Part shown: positions 34,775 to 43,028 of the stretch, one piece after another
How positions within the stretch are numbered: the first letter of the stretch is position 1
Layout: the number at the start of each line of letters is the position of its first letter
Source: Novosphingobium nitrogenifigens DSM 19370
Lineage (GTDB): Bacteria > Pseudomonadota > Alphaproteobacteria > Sphingomonadales > Sphingomonadaceae
Reading direction: 5' to 3'
Assembly: GCF_000192575.1 (NCBI RefSeq)
Contig: NZ_GL876926.1
Coordinates: 895,929-959,928, forward strand
Length of the DNA stretch: 64,000 bases
Made by a program: the position numbers and the translations under genes
Notes under the pieces: model-generated
Told to the model about the DNA's origin: nothing
Databases searched by the model: none
What the model saw: only the letters and a program-made list of their open reading frames with translations

Positions 34775-36421
34775 TCACATATTGGGGTAGTTCGGACCGC
34801 CGCCGCCTTCGGGCGTGACCCAGTTGATGTTCTGCGTCTTGTCCTTGATGTCGCAGGTCTTGCAGTGGACGCAATTCTGCGCGTTGATCTGCAGGCGCGG
34901 CTGCCCTTCGGCAACTCCCACGAATTCATAGACCCCGGCCGGGCAGAAGCGGGCTTCCGGCCCCGCATAAAGCCGCAGGTTGACGTTGACCGGCACGTCC
35001 GGATCCTTGAGCACGAGGTGGCACGGCTGGTCCTCCTCGTGATTGGTGTAGGAATAGGACACGTTGGTCAGGCGGTCGAAGCTGATGACACCGTCGGCCT
35101 TGGGATATTCGATCGGCTTGTAAAGGTCCGCGCGCTGCGTTCCTTCGGCATCGATGTGATGCTTCATCGCCTTGACCGGATTGATCCGCAGGACGCGTGC
35201 CCACATGTCGGCGCCCGCCAGCACGGTGCCGAGCGCGCCGCCGAACTTGGCGACGAGCGGCTGCGCGTTCTTCACCAGCTTCAGCTCGACCGCGATCCAG
35301 CTTTCGCGAACGGCGGTGTCGTATTCGCCCAGTTCGTCATGTTCGCGACCCGACGAGATCGCCGCCGCAATCGCTTCGGCAGCGAGCATGCCCGACTTCA
35401 TCGCAGTGTGGCTGCCCTTGATCCGGGGCACGTTGACGAAGCCCGCCGAGCAACCGATCAGCGCACCGCCGGGGAACGCAAGATGGGGAACCGACTGCCA
35501 ACCGCCTTCGTTGATCGCGCGCGCACCATAGGCCACACGGCGCCCGCCTTCGAGAATCGCGCGGATTTCCGGGTGCTGCTTCCAGCGCTGGAACTCTTCG
35601 TAAGGCGAAACATAGGGGTTGGCGTAGTCGAGTGCGGTGACGAAGCCGAGCGCGACCTGGTTGTTGGCCTGATGATAGAGGAAGCCGCCGCCCCAGCTGT
35701 TCGATTCCGACAGCGGCCAGCCTTGCGTGTGCAGGACGCGACCGGGCACGTGCTTGGCCGGATCGATGTCCCACAGTTCCTTGATGCCGATACCGTAGAC
35801 TTGCGGCTGGCAATTGCGTTCAAGGTCGTAATGCGCCTTGAGCTGCTTGGTCAGGTGCCCGCGCGCGCCTTCGGCGAAGAGCGTGTACTTGGCATGAAGC
35901 TCCATGCCGGGCTGGTAATCGGGCTTGTGCGTGCCGTCGCGGGCAACGCCCATGTCGCCGGTCGCAACGCCCATGACCGCGCCCTTTTCATCGAAAAGCA
36001 CTTCGGCAGCCGGGAAGCCGGGGAAGATTTCGACGCCAAGCTCGGTCGCCTGTTCAGCGAGCCAGCGGCACAGGTTGCCGAGGCTGCCCGTGTAATTGCC
36101 GTCGTTCGACATGAACGGAGGCATCGGCCAGTGCGGAACCGCATACTTGCCCGTCTTGGTGAGGACCCAGTGCCAGTTGTCGGTCACCGGCGTTTCGGCC
36201 ATCGGACACCCGGACGAGCGCCATTCGGGCAGCAATTCGTCAAGAGCCTTGGGATCGACAACCGCACCCGAAAGGATGTGCGCGCCGATTTCCGAACCCT
36301 TTTCGAGAATGCAGACGGAGATGTCCGGATTGACCTGCTTCAGCCGGATCGCAGCCCCCAGCCCCGCCGGGCCACCGCCGACGATGACAACGTCATAGGG
36401 CATCGATTCCCGTTCACTCAT
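34775..36421 (-). CDS. Electron-transfer flavoprotein:ubiquinone oxidoreductase
   Basis: Membrane-associated FAD and 4Fe-4S protein of 548 residues that passes electrons from ETF to ubiquinone during fatty-acid and amino-acid oxidation. The FAD motif VIVGGGPAGLGAAIRL is at the N-terminus, and GCSAGFVNVPRIKGSHTAMKSG is characteristic. The C-terminal cluster cysteines are in CPAGVYEF and NCVHCKTCDIKD. ATG at 36421 has GGAGCGGGGA upstream. No etfAB is in the window; the acyl-CoA ligase at 43-44.7 kb is a functional relative only in the broad sense. Confidence 0.97.
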   Translation of the reverse strand: MSERESMPYDVVIVGGGPAGLGAAIRLKQVNPDISVCILEKGSEIGAHILSGAVVDPKALDELLPEWRSSGCPMAETPVTDNWHWVLTKTGKYAVPHWPMPPFMSNDGNYTGSLGNLCRWLAEQATELGVEIFPGFPAAEVLFDEKGAVMGVATGDMGVARDGTHKPDYQPGMELHAKYTLFAEGARGHLTKQLKAHYDLERNCQPQVYGIGIKELWDIDPAKHVPGRVLHTQGWPLSESNSWGGGFLYHQANNQVALGFVTALDYANPYVSPYEEFQRWKQHPEIRAILEGGRRVAYGARAINEGGWQSVPHLAFPGGALIGCSAGFVNVPRIKGSHTAMKSGMLAAEAIAAAISSGREHDELGEYDTAVRESWIAVELKLVKNAQPLVAKFGGALGTVLAGADMWARVLRINPVKAMKHHIDAEGTQRADLYKPIEYPKADGVISFDRLTNVSYSYTNHEEDQPCHLVLKDPDVPVNVNLRLYAGPEARFCPAGVYEFVGVAEGQPRLQINAQNCVHCKTCDIKDKTQNINWVTPEGGGGPNYPNM

Positions 36422-36555
36422 TCCCCGCTCCGTCCTGCAACACGCCCATCCGGTCCGAAGACAGGATTAACTGCGTAATTGATATACGGGTTTGCCTTGA
36501 AAGCTGAGACAGCCAAGGTCAATACCCTATCCATGGTGGAACATTTCCGTAAATC

Positions 36556-37332
36556 ATGACTCTCGACAAGATACCTCGTGTCGAAACCGCATTGTCGGGC
36601 CCTTCGCTGGCGGCGGCGATCAACGCCGCGCTGCAATGGTGGCACGATGCGGGCGTCGATTGCGACTTTGCCGACGAACCGCAGGACTGGCTTGCCGCAA
36701 GCAATCCAAAACCCGTCAAACCATTGACGAAATCGGCGGCAAAAGCCCCCGAAGCCGTGACGAAAACGATCGGCGGCGGCCGCTCGGCATGGCCCGCGAC
36801 GCTGGCCGAATTCGTGCCCTGGTGGCTGTCGGAAGCAAGCTTGGCGCCCGCCGGCGCCGTGCGCATGGCCCCTGTCGGCCCCGAGACGCCACCCTTGATG
36901 GTGATCGTGCCGATGCCCGAAGAATCGGACCGGGAAACTTTGCTTGCCGGTCCGATAGGCAATCTTCTTGACGGATTTCTGGCCGCAGCCGGATTGTCGC
37001 GGGCTGAAATCTATCTCGCCTCGGCCCTTCCGGCGCGAGTCGCGGCTCCCGATTGGGCGGATCTCGCCAAACAGGGTCTTGGCGACCTCATTGCCCATCA
37101 TGTCGGGCTGATCCGTCCCGAACGCCTCATTCTGTTCGGCCAAAGCGGCATTTCAACGCTTCTGGGCAACGATTCACCGAATACCTGCTGGCATTTACGT
37201 CCAATTTACCAAGGTGATGCAGGCATTCCGGTACTATCGGCTTACGATCTGGAAACGATGGTGGCACGGCCGGCGCTCAAGGCGAAGCTGTGGTCTCGCT
37301 GGCTGGACTGGACAGGGGCAAACGCAACGTGA
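36556..37332 (+). CDS. Uracil-DNA glycosylase-superfamily protein, likely without iron-sulfur cluster
   Basis: 258 residues. The C-terminal half resembles family 4/5 uracil-DNA glycosylases (GPIGNLLDGFLAAAGLSRAEIYLASALPAR and LILFGQSG, where active enzymes have GEAPG, NVVKCRP and LGR-A). The motif carrying the catalytic acid reads VPMPEESD, the NxxKC-type segment reads LASALPAR, and the four cluster cysteines are missing. The N-terminal ~80 residues are unconserved. It is thus probably inactive as a glycosylase or has another role. It overlaps the lytic transglycosylase start as GTGA, so these are co-translated. Confidence 0.65.
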   Translation: MTLDKIPRVETALSGPSLAAAINAALQWWHDAGVDCDFADEPQDWLAASNPKPVKPLTKSAAKAPEAVTKTIGGGRSAWPATLAEFVPWWLSEASLAPAGAVRMAPVGPETPPLMVIVPMPEESDRETLLAGPIGNLLDGFLAAAGLSRAEIYLASALPARVAAPDWADLAKQGLGDLIAHHVGLIRPERLILFGQSGISTLLGNDSPNTCWHLRPIYQGDAGIPVLSAYDLETMVARPALKAKLWSRWLDWTGANAT

Positions 37333-39110
37333 TTTCCAAGCGGCTTTTCCGCGTTTCGACACTCGCCACCGCTGGGGTGATGGCTGCTGCCGTCGCCGTC
37401 CCGGCGCACGCGAACTCGGCTGCTGCCGAATATTTCCGCAGCCGTGCGGACCGCACCGCCGTTCCGACGCTGCTCTCGCAGGATGATCGCGACTATTACC
37501 GGCAGGTCTTTGCAGCGCTCGCGCGGCAGGACTGGACCGGCACGCGCCAGTTGCTCGACCAGCGCCCCGACGGCCCGCTGCACGACGTGGCCCGCGCCCA
37601 GTTCTATCTGGCATCCGGTTCGCCCCGGGTCGAACTGCAGCCGCTGACCGATCTTCTTACCAAGTCGCCTGACTTGCCCTGGTCCGAAGCCCTTGCGCGA
37701 CTTGCGCTCAAGCGCGGAGCGACGAGCCTTCCCGCAACGCTGCCCAACGCGCAACAGCTGTTCCTGCAACCAACGCTCGCGCGACGCGCCAAGCCGCGCA
37801 AGACTGCCGACGGCACGATGCCCGACACGGTTGCCGCTGCCATCGACGCACGGATCAAGGCCGACGATCCGGTCGGGGCCCGCGCGCTTCTCGACGGCAT
37901 CGACGCAACTTTGTCGAGCGATGCACGCGCCGAATGGCGACAGAAGGTCGGCTGGGCCTTCTATATCAACAACGACGACGCGACGGCGCGCCAGGTCGCC
38001 AAGTCGGCGTTCGACGGCGGCAGCGGTCCGTGGGTCGCCGAGGCGATGTGGACGTCCGGGCTCGCAGCCTGGCGCCTTGCCGACTATTCCGCAGCGGCGG
38101 ACGATTTTGCCCGCGCCGCCGGAATGACCGAGAATCCGGAACTGTCCTCGGCCGGGAATTACTGGGCCTCGCGTGCATGGACACGCGCGGGCGACCCGCA
38201 AAAGGTCACGCCGGCGCTGCGTGCGGCGGCGGCGCGGCGCAATACGCTTTACGGCATGCTTGCCGCCGAAGCGTTGGGCCTGCGCGAGGAAGCGGCCCGC
38301 ACTCCGCCCGACTTCAGCTCGGAAGACTGGCAGAAGCTGCGCACTCTTCCCAATGTCCGCCTTGCGGTGCAGCTTGCCGAAGTCGGCTCGGACGGCCTTG
38401 CCGACCAGGTCCTGCGCTATCAGGCGCGGATCGGCGATCCCTCGCTTTACGCGCCGTTGTCACGCCTTGCGCGCGATCTCGGCCTTCCCGCGACGCAGCT
38501 GTGGATGGCCAGCAACGCCCCCGCAGGTGCCCATGCGGACGAAGCGGCCCGCTTCCCCGCTCCCAAATGGGTTCCGGCCAATGGCTGGAAAGTCGATCCG
38601 GCCCTGCTTTTCGCCCATACCCTGCAGGAATCGAATTTCCGGACCGAAGTGACGAGTCCTGCCGGTGCGCGCGGGCTGATGCAGGTCCTGCCCGGCACCG
38701 CCCGCGATCTAGCACGTGTCGATCCGGCCATGCAGGGACGCGACAAGCAACTCGAACTGCCCGACGTCAATCTCGCCTTCGGTCAGTCCTATCTGACAAA
38801 GCTGCGCGACAAGCCTGCGACGCAAGGGCTGCTGCCCAAGGTCATCGCCGCCTACAACGCAGGTCCCTTGCCGATCGACCGCTGGAACGTGCTGATCCAC
38901 GACAAGGGCGATCCGCTGCTGTGGATGGAATCGATCCCTTATTGGGAAACGCGCGGATACGTCGCGGCGGTCATGCGCAATTACTGGATGTACGAACGAC
39001 AGGCGGGCGGTCCGTCGGAAAGCCGCCTGGGTCTGGTTCAGGGAATGTGGCCCAAGTTCCCCGGGCTTGCCGGCGCCAGCAGCGTCAGGCTCGCCACGCG
39101 TGATAATTGA
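37329..39110 (+). CDS. slt: Soluble lytic murein transglycosylase
   Basis: Periplasmic peptidoglycan-cleaving enzyme, 593 residues. Signal peptide with hydrophobic core STLATAGVMAAAVAV and AHA cleavage site. A long alpha-helical superhelix region (residues ~60-400) is followed by the SLT domain: catalytic Glu in HTLQESNFR, then SPAGARGLMQVLPGTA and AYNAGP. The start is GTG at 37329, overlapping the preceding stop (GTGA). It forms an operon with the glycosylase-like gene and moaB. Confidence 0.93.
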   Translation: MISKRLFRVSTLATAGVMAAAVAVPAHANSAAAEYFRSRADRTAVPTLLSQDDRDYYRQVFAALARQDWTGTRQLLDQRPDGPLHDVARAQFYLASGSPRVELQPLTDLLTKSPDLPWSEALARLALKRGATSLPATLPNAQQLFLQPTLARRAKPRKTADGTMPDTVAAAIDARIKADDPVGARALLDGIDATLSSDARAEWRQKVGWAFYINNDDATARQVAKSAFDGGSGPWVAEAMWTSGLAAWRLADYSAAADDFARAAGMTENPELSSAGNYWASRAWTRAGDPQKVTPALRAAAARRNTLYGMLAAEALGLREEAARTPPDFSSEDWQKLRTLPNVRLAVQLAEVGSDGLADQVLRYQARIGDPSLYAPLSRLARDLGLPATQLWMASNAPAGAHADEAARFPAPKWVPANGWKVDPALLFAHTLQESNFRTEVTSPAGARGLMQVLPGTARDLARVDPAMQGRDKQLELPDVNLAFGQSYLTKLRDKPATQGLLPKVIAAYNAGPLPIDRWNVLIHDKGDPLLWMESIPYWETRGYVAAVMRNYWMYERQAGGPSESRLGLVQGMWPKFPGLAGASSVRLATRDN

Positions 39111-39585
39111 GCCCGAACACACGTCGAAGTCGGTTGCCGTTGCCCTTCTGACCGTCGCCGACGGCGCCATGGGTGATGGCGGCGCAGCGCCGGTTCTTGC
39201 CGAGCGGATTCGCGGTCACGGCCATGCGCTCGTGACCAAGGCCAGCGAAAAGCCCGATCTTCACCGGGTTGGCGCGCGCCTCAACAACTGGATCGACGAT
39301 CGCACCATCGACGCCGTAATCGTCGCAGGCGGAACCGGGATCGGACCGCAAGGCGTAACCCCCGAAGCGGTGGACCGTGTCGCCACGCGCACTCTTCCCG
39401 GTTTCGGGGAACTCGTCCGGCGCCTGTGCCATCCCGCTCTTGGATCGGCGATGGCGCTCGACGGCTCCGCCGCCGTCTTGGCGCGCGGAACCGCGATTTT
39501 CACGTTGCCCGACAATGCCGAAGCCGCCGCCATCGTCTGGGACCAGATCCTTGCCGACGTTCTGCCCCACTTTGCGCGCGGCTGA
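39100..39585 (+). CDS. moaB: Molybdopterin biosynthesis MoaB/MogA-like protein
   Basis: MPT-binding domain protein of ~161 residues that adenylylates or binds molybdopterin in molybdenum-cofactor synthesis. The signature VIVAGGTGIGPQGVTPEAV is intact. The start is probably the GTG at 39100, giving an 11-base overlap with slt; an ATT-containing start is less likely. No other mo genes are near. The pairing with slt is seen in sphingomonads as gene order only, without known functional link. Confidence 0.88.
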   Translation: MIIEPEHTSKSVAVALLTVADGAMGDGGAAPVLAERIRGHGHALVTKASEKPDLHRVGARLNNWIDDRTIDAVIVAGGTGIGPQGVTPEAVDRVATRTLPGFGELVRRLCHPALGSAMALDGSAAVLARGTAIFTLPDNAEAAAIVWDQILADVLPHFARG

Positions 39586-39658
39586 TCTCATAGTCGTAAA
39601 ACTGCCTTGAAGGTGGGTTAGGCAACGGAAAATCGTTCCCCCCGCGAGGCACAGCCGC

Positions 39659-39985
39659 ATGACGACCCTGCTCGAAGAAAACACCGCCATCCTTCAGGAT
39701 CTCGCCGCCGACGGTTTCGACCTCACACGCCCTGCGGCGGTCGAATTCACCCACGTCTTTTCCGACGAGGCCAATGCCGAGGCCTTTCTTCAGGCGATCG
39801 AGGCCGAAGACTTCGAAGCCGACATTCTCGAGCCCGAAGACGAAGGCGAACCTTGGGACGTGGCCATCACGCTCGAAATCGTTCCGACTGCCGAGACCAT
39901 CACCGAACTGGAACAACGGTTCACCACGCTCGCTCGCCAGCACAGCGGCGAACCGAGCGGCTGGGGACTTTACGAAGAGGAATAA
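39659..39985 (+). CDS. RraB-like ribonuclease E inhibitor family protein
   Basis: Small acidic protein of 108 residues that matches the RraB/DUF1260 fold: LLEENTAILQDLAADGFDLTRPAAVEF, then a ferredoxin-like second half with WDVAITLEIVPTAETITELE and GWGLYEE at the end. In Escherichia coli RraB binds RNase E and alters mRNA decay; here that function is only inferred. It has its own spacer of 73 bases after moaB. Confidence 0.72.
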   Translation: MTTLLEENTAILQDLAADGFDLTRPAAVEFTHVFSDEANAEAFLQAIEAEDFEADILEPEDEGEPWDVAITLEIVPTAETITELEQRFTTLARQHSGEPSGWGLYEEE

Positions 39986-40006
39986 GCCCCTTCCCTCCCG
40001 GCATGT

Positions 40007-40037
40007 TTGACAGGGTGACAATGTTCGCATTATGTTC
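40007..40037 (+). promoter_or_regulatory. LexA (SOS) box and promoter of the original radical-SAM gene
   Basis: GTTC-GCATTAT-GTTC (40023-40037) is a perfect GTTC-N7-GTTC direct repeat, the alphaproteobacterial LexA operator. It lies five bases before the ATG at 40043, downstream of a TTGACA (40007-40012) that could be the -35. The box overlaps the likely -10 (TTATGT or CATTAT). Confidence 0.75.
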
Positions 40038-40042
40038 CATTT

Positions 40043-40312
40043 ATGCGAACCACCAAGGGCAGAGGCGCGGTCACCAATCAGGCAAGCGGTCGCTTTGCCC
40101 TGCCCTTGCGCACGACGGACGGGGACTGGCTCGATCAGGTCGAGGATCTGGACGGGCCAACGCCCCGCCTGCGCACGACGGTCACCGAACTCGCCGCGCA
40201 CACCATCCTGACGCGCAATGCCTCTCCCGACATCCCTTTCGACCGCTCGATCAATGCCTATGGCGGGTGTGAGCATCCCCGTAACAGTTGTGTAGCCCGA
40301 ACCAGACGTTGA
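40043..40312 (+). pseudogene. Truncated 5' fragment of the PA0069-type radical-SAM gene
   Basis: Seventy-eight residues (MRTTKGRGAVTNQ to NAYGGCEH) match, without gaps and at 46/78 identity, the start of the full gene at 40827. After CEH, at 40276, the sequence becomes unrelated (PRNSCVARTRR) and stops at 40312. GC and codon use are those of the host up to the break. It is therefore the original start of the gene, cut at the codons of the first Cys of the CxxxCxxC cluster. It is probably still transcribed under the LexA box but makes no active enzyme. Confidence 0.9.
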
Positions 40313-40342
40313 TGTGGAATACGACTTATTTATAAGTGGGAT

Positions 40343-40765
40343 ATGGCCTTTTCATCACCTGAGCAGCAGCGAGCGATCCTATCTCTCAGCTTCGAACAAG
40401 CTGCGGATGGATTTATCTACTACCCAAACGCTTGGTCGTATGGGATTCCTGTCTCTTCTGAAGAACGAGAGGATTATCTTAAAGCACCAATGATTGGTGC
40501 ACGTCGGAAATGGCGTAAATCAATCGAGGGCAGGCCAACCCTTCCTAGACGTCCTTACTGGCCTACTTTGCTTAAAATCCTGGCGGTTATGCCTATCAGT
40601 ATGGCGATATTCGGAATGGCATTTGGAGCGATAGGAATCCTGTCGGGCTTCACTGCCATTAACAGCCTACTTGGAGCAGCTTATGTTATTGGCGGCTGCT
40701 CACTAGCGGCCTTTGGATTTTCCATTCCTATTGCTCGCGTTCTCCGTCGCTCCTCCAACCCCTAG
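40343..40765 (+). CDS. Small two-helix membrane protein of unknown function (insert cargo)
   Basis: 140 residues, not recognised. The first ~70 residues are soluble and polar (SFEQAADGFIYYPNAWSYGIPVSSEEREDY). Two hydrophobic helices follow: LKILAVMPISMAIFGMAFGAIGILSGF and INSLLGAAYVIGGCSLAAFGFSIPIA, then a basic tail RVLRRSSNP. Codon use is AT-richer than all neighbours (TTA, CTA, AGA-like choices), which marks it as transferred. Small membrane proteins of this shape are frequent cargo of defence or inhibitory loci, but there is no direct evidence here. The ATG at 40343 has GTGGG upstream. Confidence 0.65.
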   Translation: MAFSSPEQQRAILSLSFEQAADGFIYYPNAWSYGIPVSSEEREDYLKAPMIGARRKWRKSIEGRPTLPRRPYWPTLLKILAVMPISMAIFGMAFGAIGILSGFTAINSLLGAAYVIGGCSLAAFGFSIPIARVLRRSSNP

Positions 40766-40801
40766 CCGCCTGATGTAGACAATCGTATGGCTTGACCATT
40801 T

Positions 40802-40816
40802 GTTCTCTTTATGTTC
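40802..40816 (+). promoter_or_regulatory. LexA (SOS) box before the restored radical-SAM gene
   Basis: GTTC-TCTTTAT-GTTC is a second perfect GTTC-N7-GTTC repeat, ten bases before the ATG at 40827. TTGACC (40792-40797) lies just upstream. The spacer differs from the first box by three bases, so it is not a simple copy, but the control is kept. Confidence 0.75.
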
Positions 40817-40826
40817 TGACGACGCA

Positions 40827-41897
40827 ATGCTTAGGGAACGTGGACGAGGCGCAACGCACAATCAGACCAGCAGCCGTTTTGGGTTGTCAGAGCGGGAAGC
40901 AGACGGCGACTGGCTTGACGATCAAGAAGCCGTAGATGGCGAAATCCCTAGGCTCCGCACAACTGTTACCATTCAACATCCGCGCACAATCATCACGCGG
41001 AACAGTTCGCCAGACATCGGATTTACCCAATCCGTTAATTCTTATTCTGGCTGTGAGCACGGCTGCGTCTATTGTTATGCGCGGCCCACGCATGCCTGGC
41101 ATGACCTGTCGCCGGGACTTGATTTCGAAACCCGGCTGTTTGCCAAACCGGATGCCGCCCGCCTCCTGAGAAAGGAACTCGCGGCCCGGAACTATCGGCC
41201 CCAGCCCATTGCGCTGGGCACCAATACCGACCCCTATCAGCCGATCGAGCGGCGCTATCGCCTGACCCGGCAGATTCTGGAACTCTGTCTCGAAACCCGC
41301 CATCCGGTGACGATCACGACGAAGTCGGCGCGGGTCTGCGACGATCTCGACCTCCTTGCCGAACTCGCACGCGAAAATCTGGTCGCAGTCGCCATCTCGG
41401 TCACATCGCTCGATGCCCGCTTGTCATCACGGCTCGAACCGCGCGCCTCGACACCCGGAAAGAGGCTTGAAGCGATCGGACGACTGGCTCAGGCGGGGAT
41501 CTTCGTCGGGGTCAATGTCTCGCCGATCATTCCGGCGATCACCGACATGTTCCTGGAGGAGATCGTGGAGCAAGCCGGTGCGATGGGCGCCCGCACGGCA
41601 AGCTGGATCGTCATCCGCCTGCCCCATGAAGTCGCCCCACTGTTCCGCGAATGGCTGCAAGCCCACTTCCCCGACCGCGCGGACAAAGTGATGGGGATCA
41701 TCCGGGCCATGCGCGACGGGAAGGACAACGATCCGGCCTTCTTTTCACGCATGAAAGCGCGCGGCGTCTGGGCCGACCTCATCCGCACCCGCATGCGACT
41801 TGCTCGCCGTCGCGCCGGAATAGCGCAGGAAAAGCCGCTGCTGGATATCAGCCGCTTTCGCCCTCCCGGCCCAGAAGGACAATTGGCATTGTTCTGA
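40827..41897 (+). CDS. PA0069-family radical-SAM protein (SplB-like), chimeric 5' end
   Basis: Radical-SAM enzyme of 356 residues related to spore photoproduct lyase-like proteins of unknown reaction. The 4Fe-4S cysteines are C76, C80 and C83 in GCEHGCVYCYARP. Conserved stretches include LGTNTDPYQPIER, TKSARVCDDLDLL and NVSPIIPAITD. Residues 1-78 come from the inserted DNA (lower GC, 59% identical to the broken copy); from GCVYC on, the gene is native. The fusion is in frame and complete. Its LexA box suggests induction by DNA damage, in line with a repair-type role. An ATG-less extension upstream (TTG 40800) is unlikely. Confidence 0.9.
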   Translation: MLRERGRGATHNQTSSRFGLSEREADGDWLDDQEAVDGEIPRLRTTVTIQHPRTIITRNSSPDIGFTQSVNSYSGCEHGCVYCYARPTHAWHDLSPGLDFETRLFAKPDAARLLRKELAARNYRPQPIALGTNTDPYQPIERRYRLTRQILELCLETRHPVTITTKSARVCDDLDLLAELARENLVAVAISVTSLDARLSSRLEPRASTPGKRLEAIGRLAQAGIFVGVNVSPIIPAITDMFLEEIVEQAGAMGARTASWIVIRLPHEVAPLFREWLQAHFPDRADKVMGIIRAMRDGKDNDPAFFSRMKARGVWADLIRTRMRLARRRAGIAQEKPLLDISRFRPPGPEGQLALF

Positions 41898-41913
41898 CGA
41901 CGAGAGATGCGCC

Positions 41914-42972
41914 TTATTCCGTATAGGCCTGACGTAAGGCGGCGATGTCGGCATCGGTCAGGTGAAGAGCGTCGTGCAGATACCCCTCGACACTCCCCCA
42001 CTTTACCCTGATCTCGTCAAAGGCAGTGTCAAGAAAGGCTTTGCCGTCCTTGCCCATCAAAGGCTGCGGCACGTTGGCATTGGGCATTTGCTGGTAATGG
42101 GCGAAAAGCTGTGCCGCAGCATTTCCGGGGAACTGGGCGGGATCGATCCTGGGCATTTCGAATTGAGGATGCCGGGCCTGCGTCGACAGGTGATAGTCCT
42201 CGACGATCACCGGATAAGACGTGCCCAGAGCCGAGAGGATGACCGCGGTGACAAAACCCGTGCGATCCTGCCCTGCCGAGCAATTGTAGGCGAGCGGCCC
42301 TTCCTTGCGCAAAAGGCGAGCGAAAACCTGACGCAACTGCGGCTGCATCAGCGTCGGCAGGCCGCGATAGACTCCTTCCATCCCGCCCGGCACCATGACA
42401 TCGCGCATCGAATAGCCGACCGCAGTATAGGGCACGCCGTCGATCCGCGTCGGGGCAAGCTGGCGCTCTTCGTCCGAGCGCAAGTCGACCATATTGGTCA
42501 GATGCAATTGCCCGACTTCCGCAAGGTCGCCCGGCGTCAGCATCGGGGTCGCCCCCGACCGGAAAATCAGGCCCCAGCGCACATGTCGCCCACCGGCAGC
42601 GGGATAGCCGCCGATATCGCGAAAATTCGATCCAGCCTCCAACGGCAGGATCCGTTCGCCGACACGCGTGATTTCGCCCGTCCGGGCGTTGCGCAAGAGA
42701 ACATAACGGCGGACCGAGGATGCAAGTGCCACGCTGGCCTTGCCGTCCGCCACGCGATGCGCAACCACCACGGCGGCGTAAGGCGCCGCATCGGCCCGTT
42801 CGGCCACCAGCACGTCGACCGGATCGGACGACGTCCAATGGAGAGCGACCGTTGCCGCATCCGTACGGGCGAGTTCGACATGGTCGGGTGGCGCGGCAAA
42901 CGCGGGGACACCTGCCGTCGCCCACGCGATCGCGGAAACGAAACCCAGACGAAACAGCATCCCGACGCGCAT
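41914..42972 (-). CDS. Secreted tyrosine/dual-specificity protein phosphatase
   Basis: 352 residues with a signal peptide (FRLGFVSAIAWATAGVPAFA). A fibronectin-like N-terminal part (~residues 30-110) precedes the phosphatase domain: SNFRDIGGY, MVDLRSDEER and the P-loop NCSAGQDRTGF with catalytic Cys231 and Arg237 (CX5R). It belongs to the Y_phosphatase3 family (MptpB-like), which also hydrolyses phosphoinositides. It is probably periplasmic or secreted. It converges with the radical-SAM gene. Confidence 0.88.
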   Translation of the reverse strand: MRVGMLFRLGFVSAIAWATAGVPAFAAPPDHVELARTDAATVALHWTSSDPVDVLVAERADAAPYAAVVVAHRVADGKASVALASSVRRYVLLRNARTGEITRVGERILPLEAGSNFRDIGGYPAAGGRHVRWGLIFRSGATPMLTPGDLAEVGQLHLTNMVDLRSDEERQLAPTRIDGVPYTAVGYSMRDVMVPGGMEGVYRGLPTLMQPQLRQVFARLLRKEGPLAYNCSAGQDRTGFVTAVILSALGTSYPVIVEDYHLSTQARHPQFEMPRIDPAQFPGNAAAQLFAHYQQMPNANVPQPLMGKDGKAFLDTAFDEIRVKWGSVEGYLHDALHLTDADIAALRQAYTE

Positions 42973-43028
42973 GAACGACTCCTCTTCGAGTTCGCCCCGC
43001 CATCGCCGGTCACTGTTTCACCTCCGCG

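Larger units (their letters stand above)
40268..41059 (+). mobile_element. ~784-bp gene-restoring insertion in a radical-SAM gene
   Basis: The foreign block is bounded by the eight-base direct repeat TGTGAGCA (40268-40275 and 41052-41059), which encodes Cys-Glu-His of the Cys cluster. Between the repeats, GC falls to about 47-50% in lines I counted (host ~63%). The block holds a 140-residue ORF, a LexA box and a replacement 5' end that fuses in frame to the native remainder of the gene. There is no integrase or transposase inside, so it is either a non-autonomous element, the scar of a larger one, or the product of recombination with DNA of a relative. Confidence 0.75.

Noticed and set aside
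40268..41059. Insertion sequence or group II intron in the radical-SAM gene
   Set aside because: No transposase, no terminal inverted repeats and no reverse transcriptase in the 784 bp, and the gene is restored by a divergent homologous start, not by splicing.
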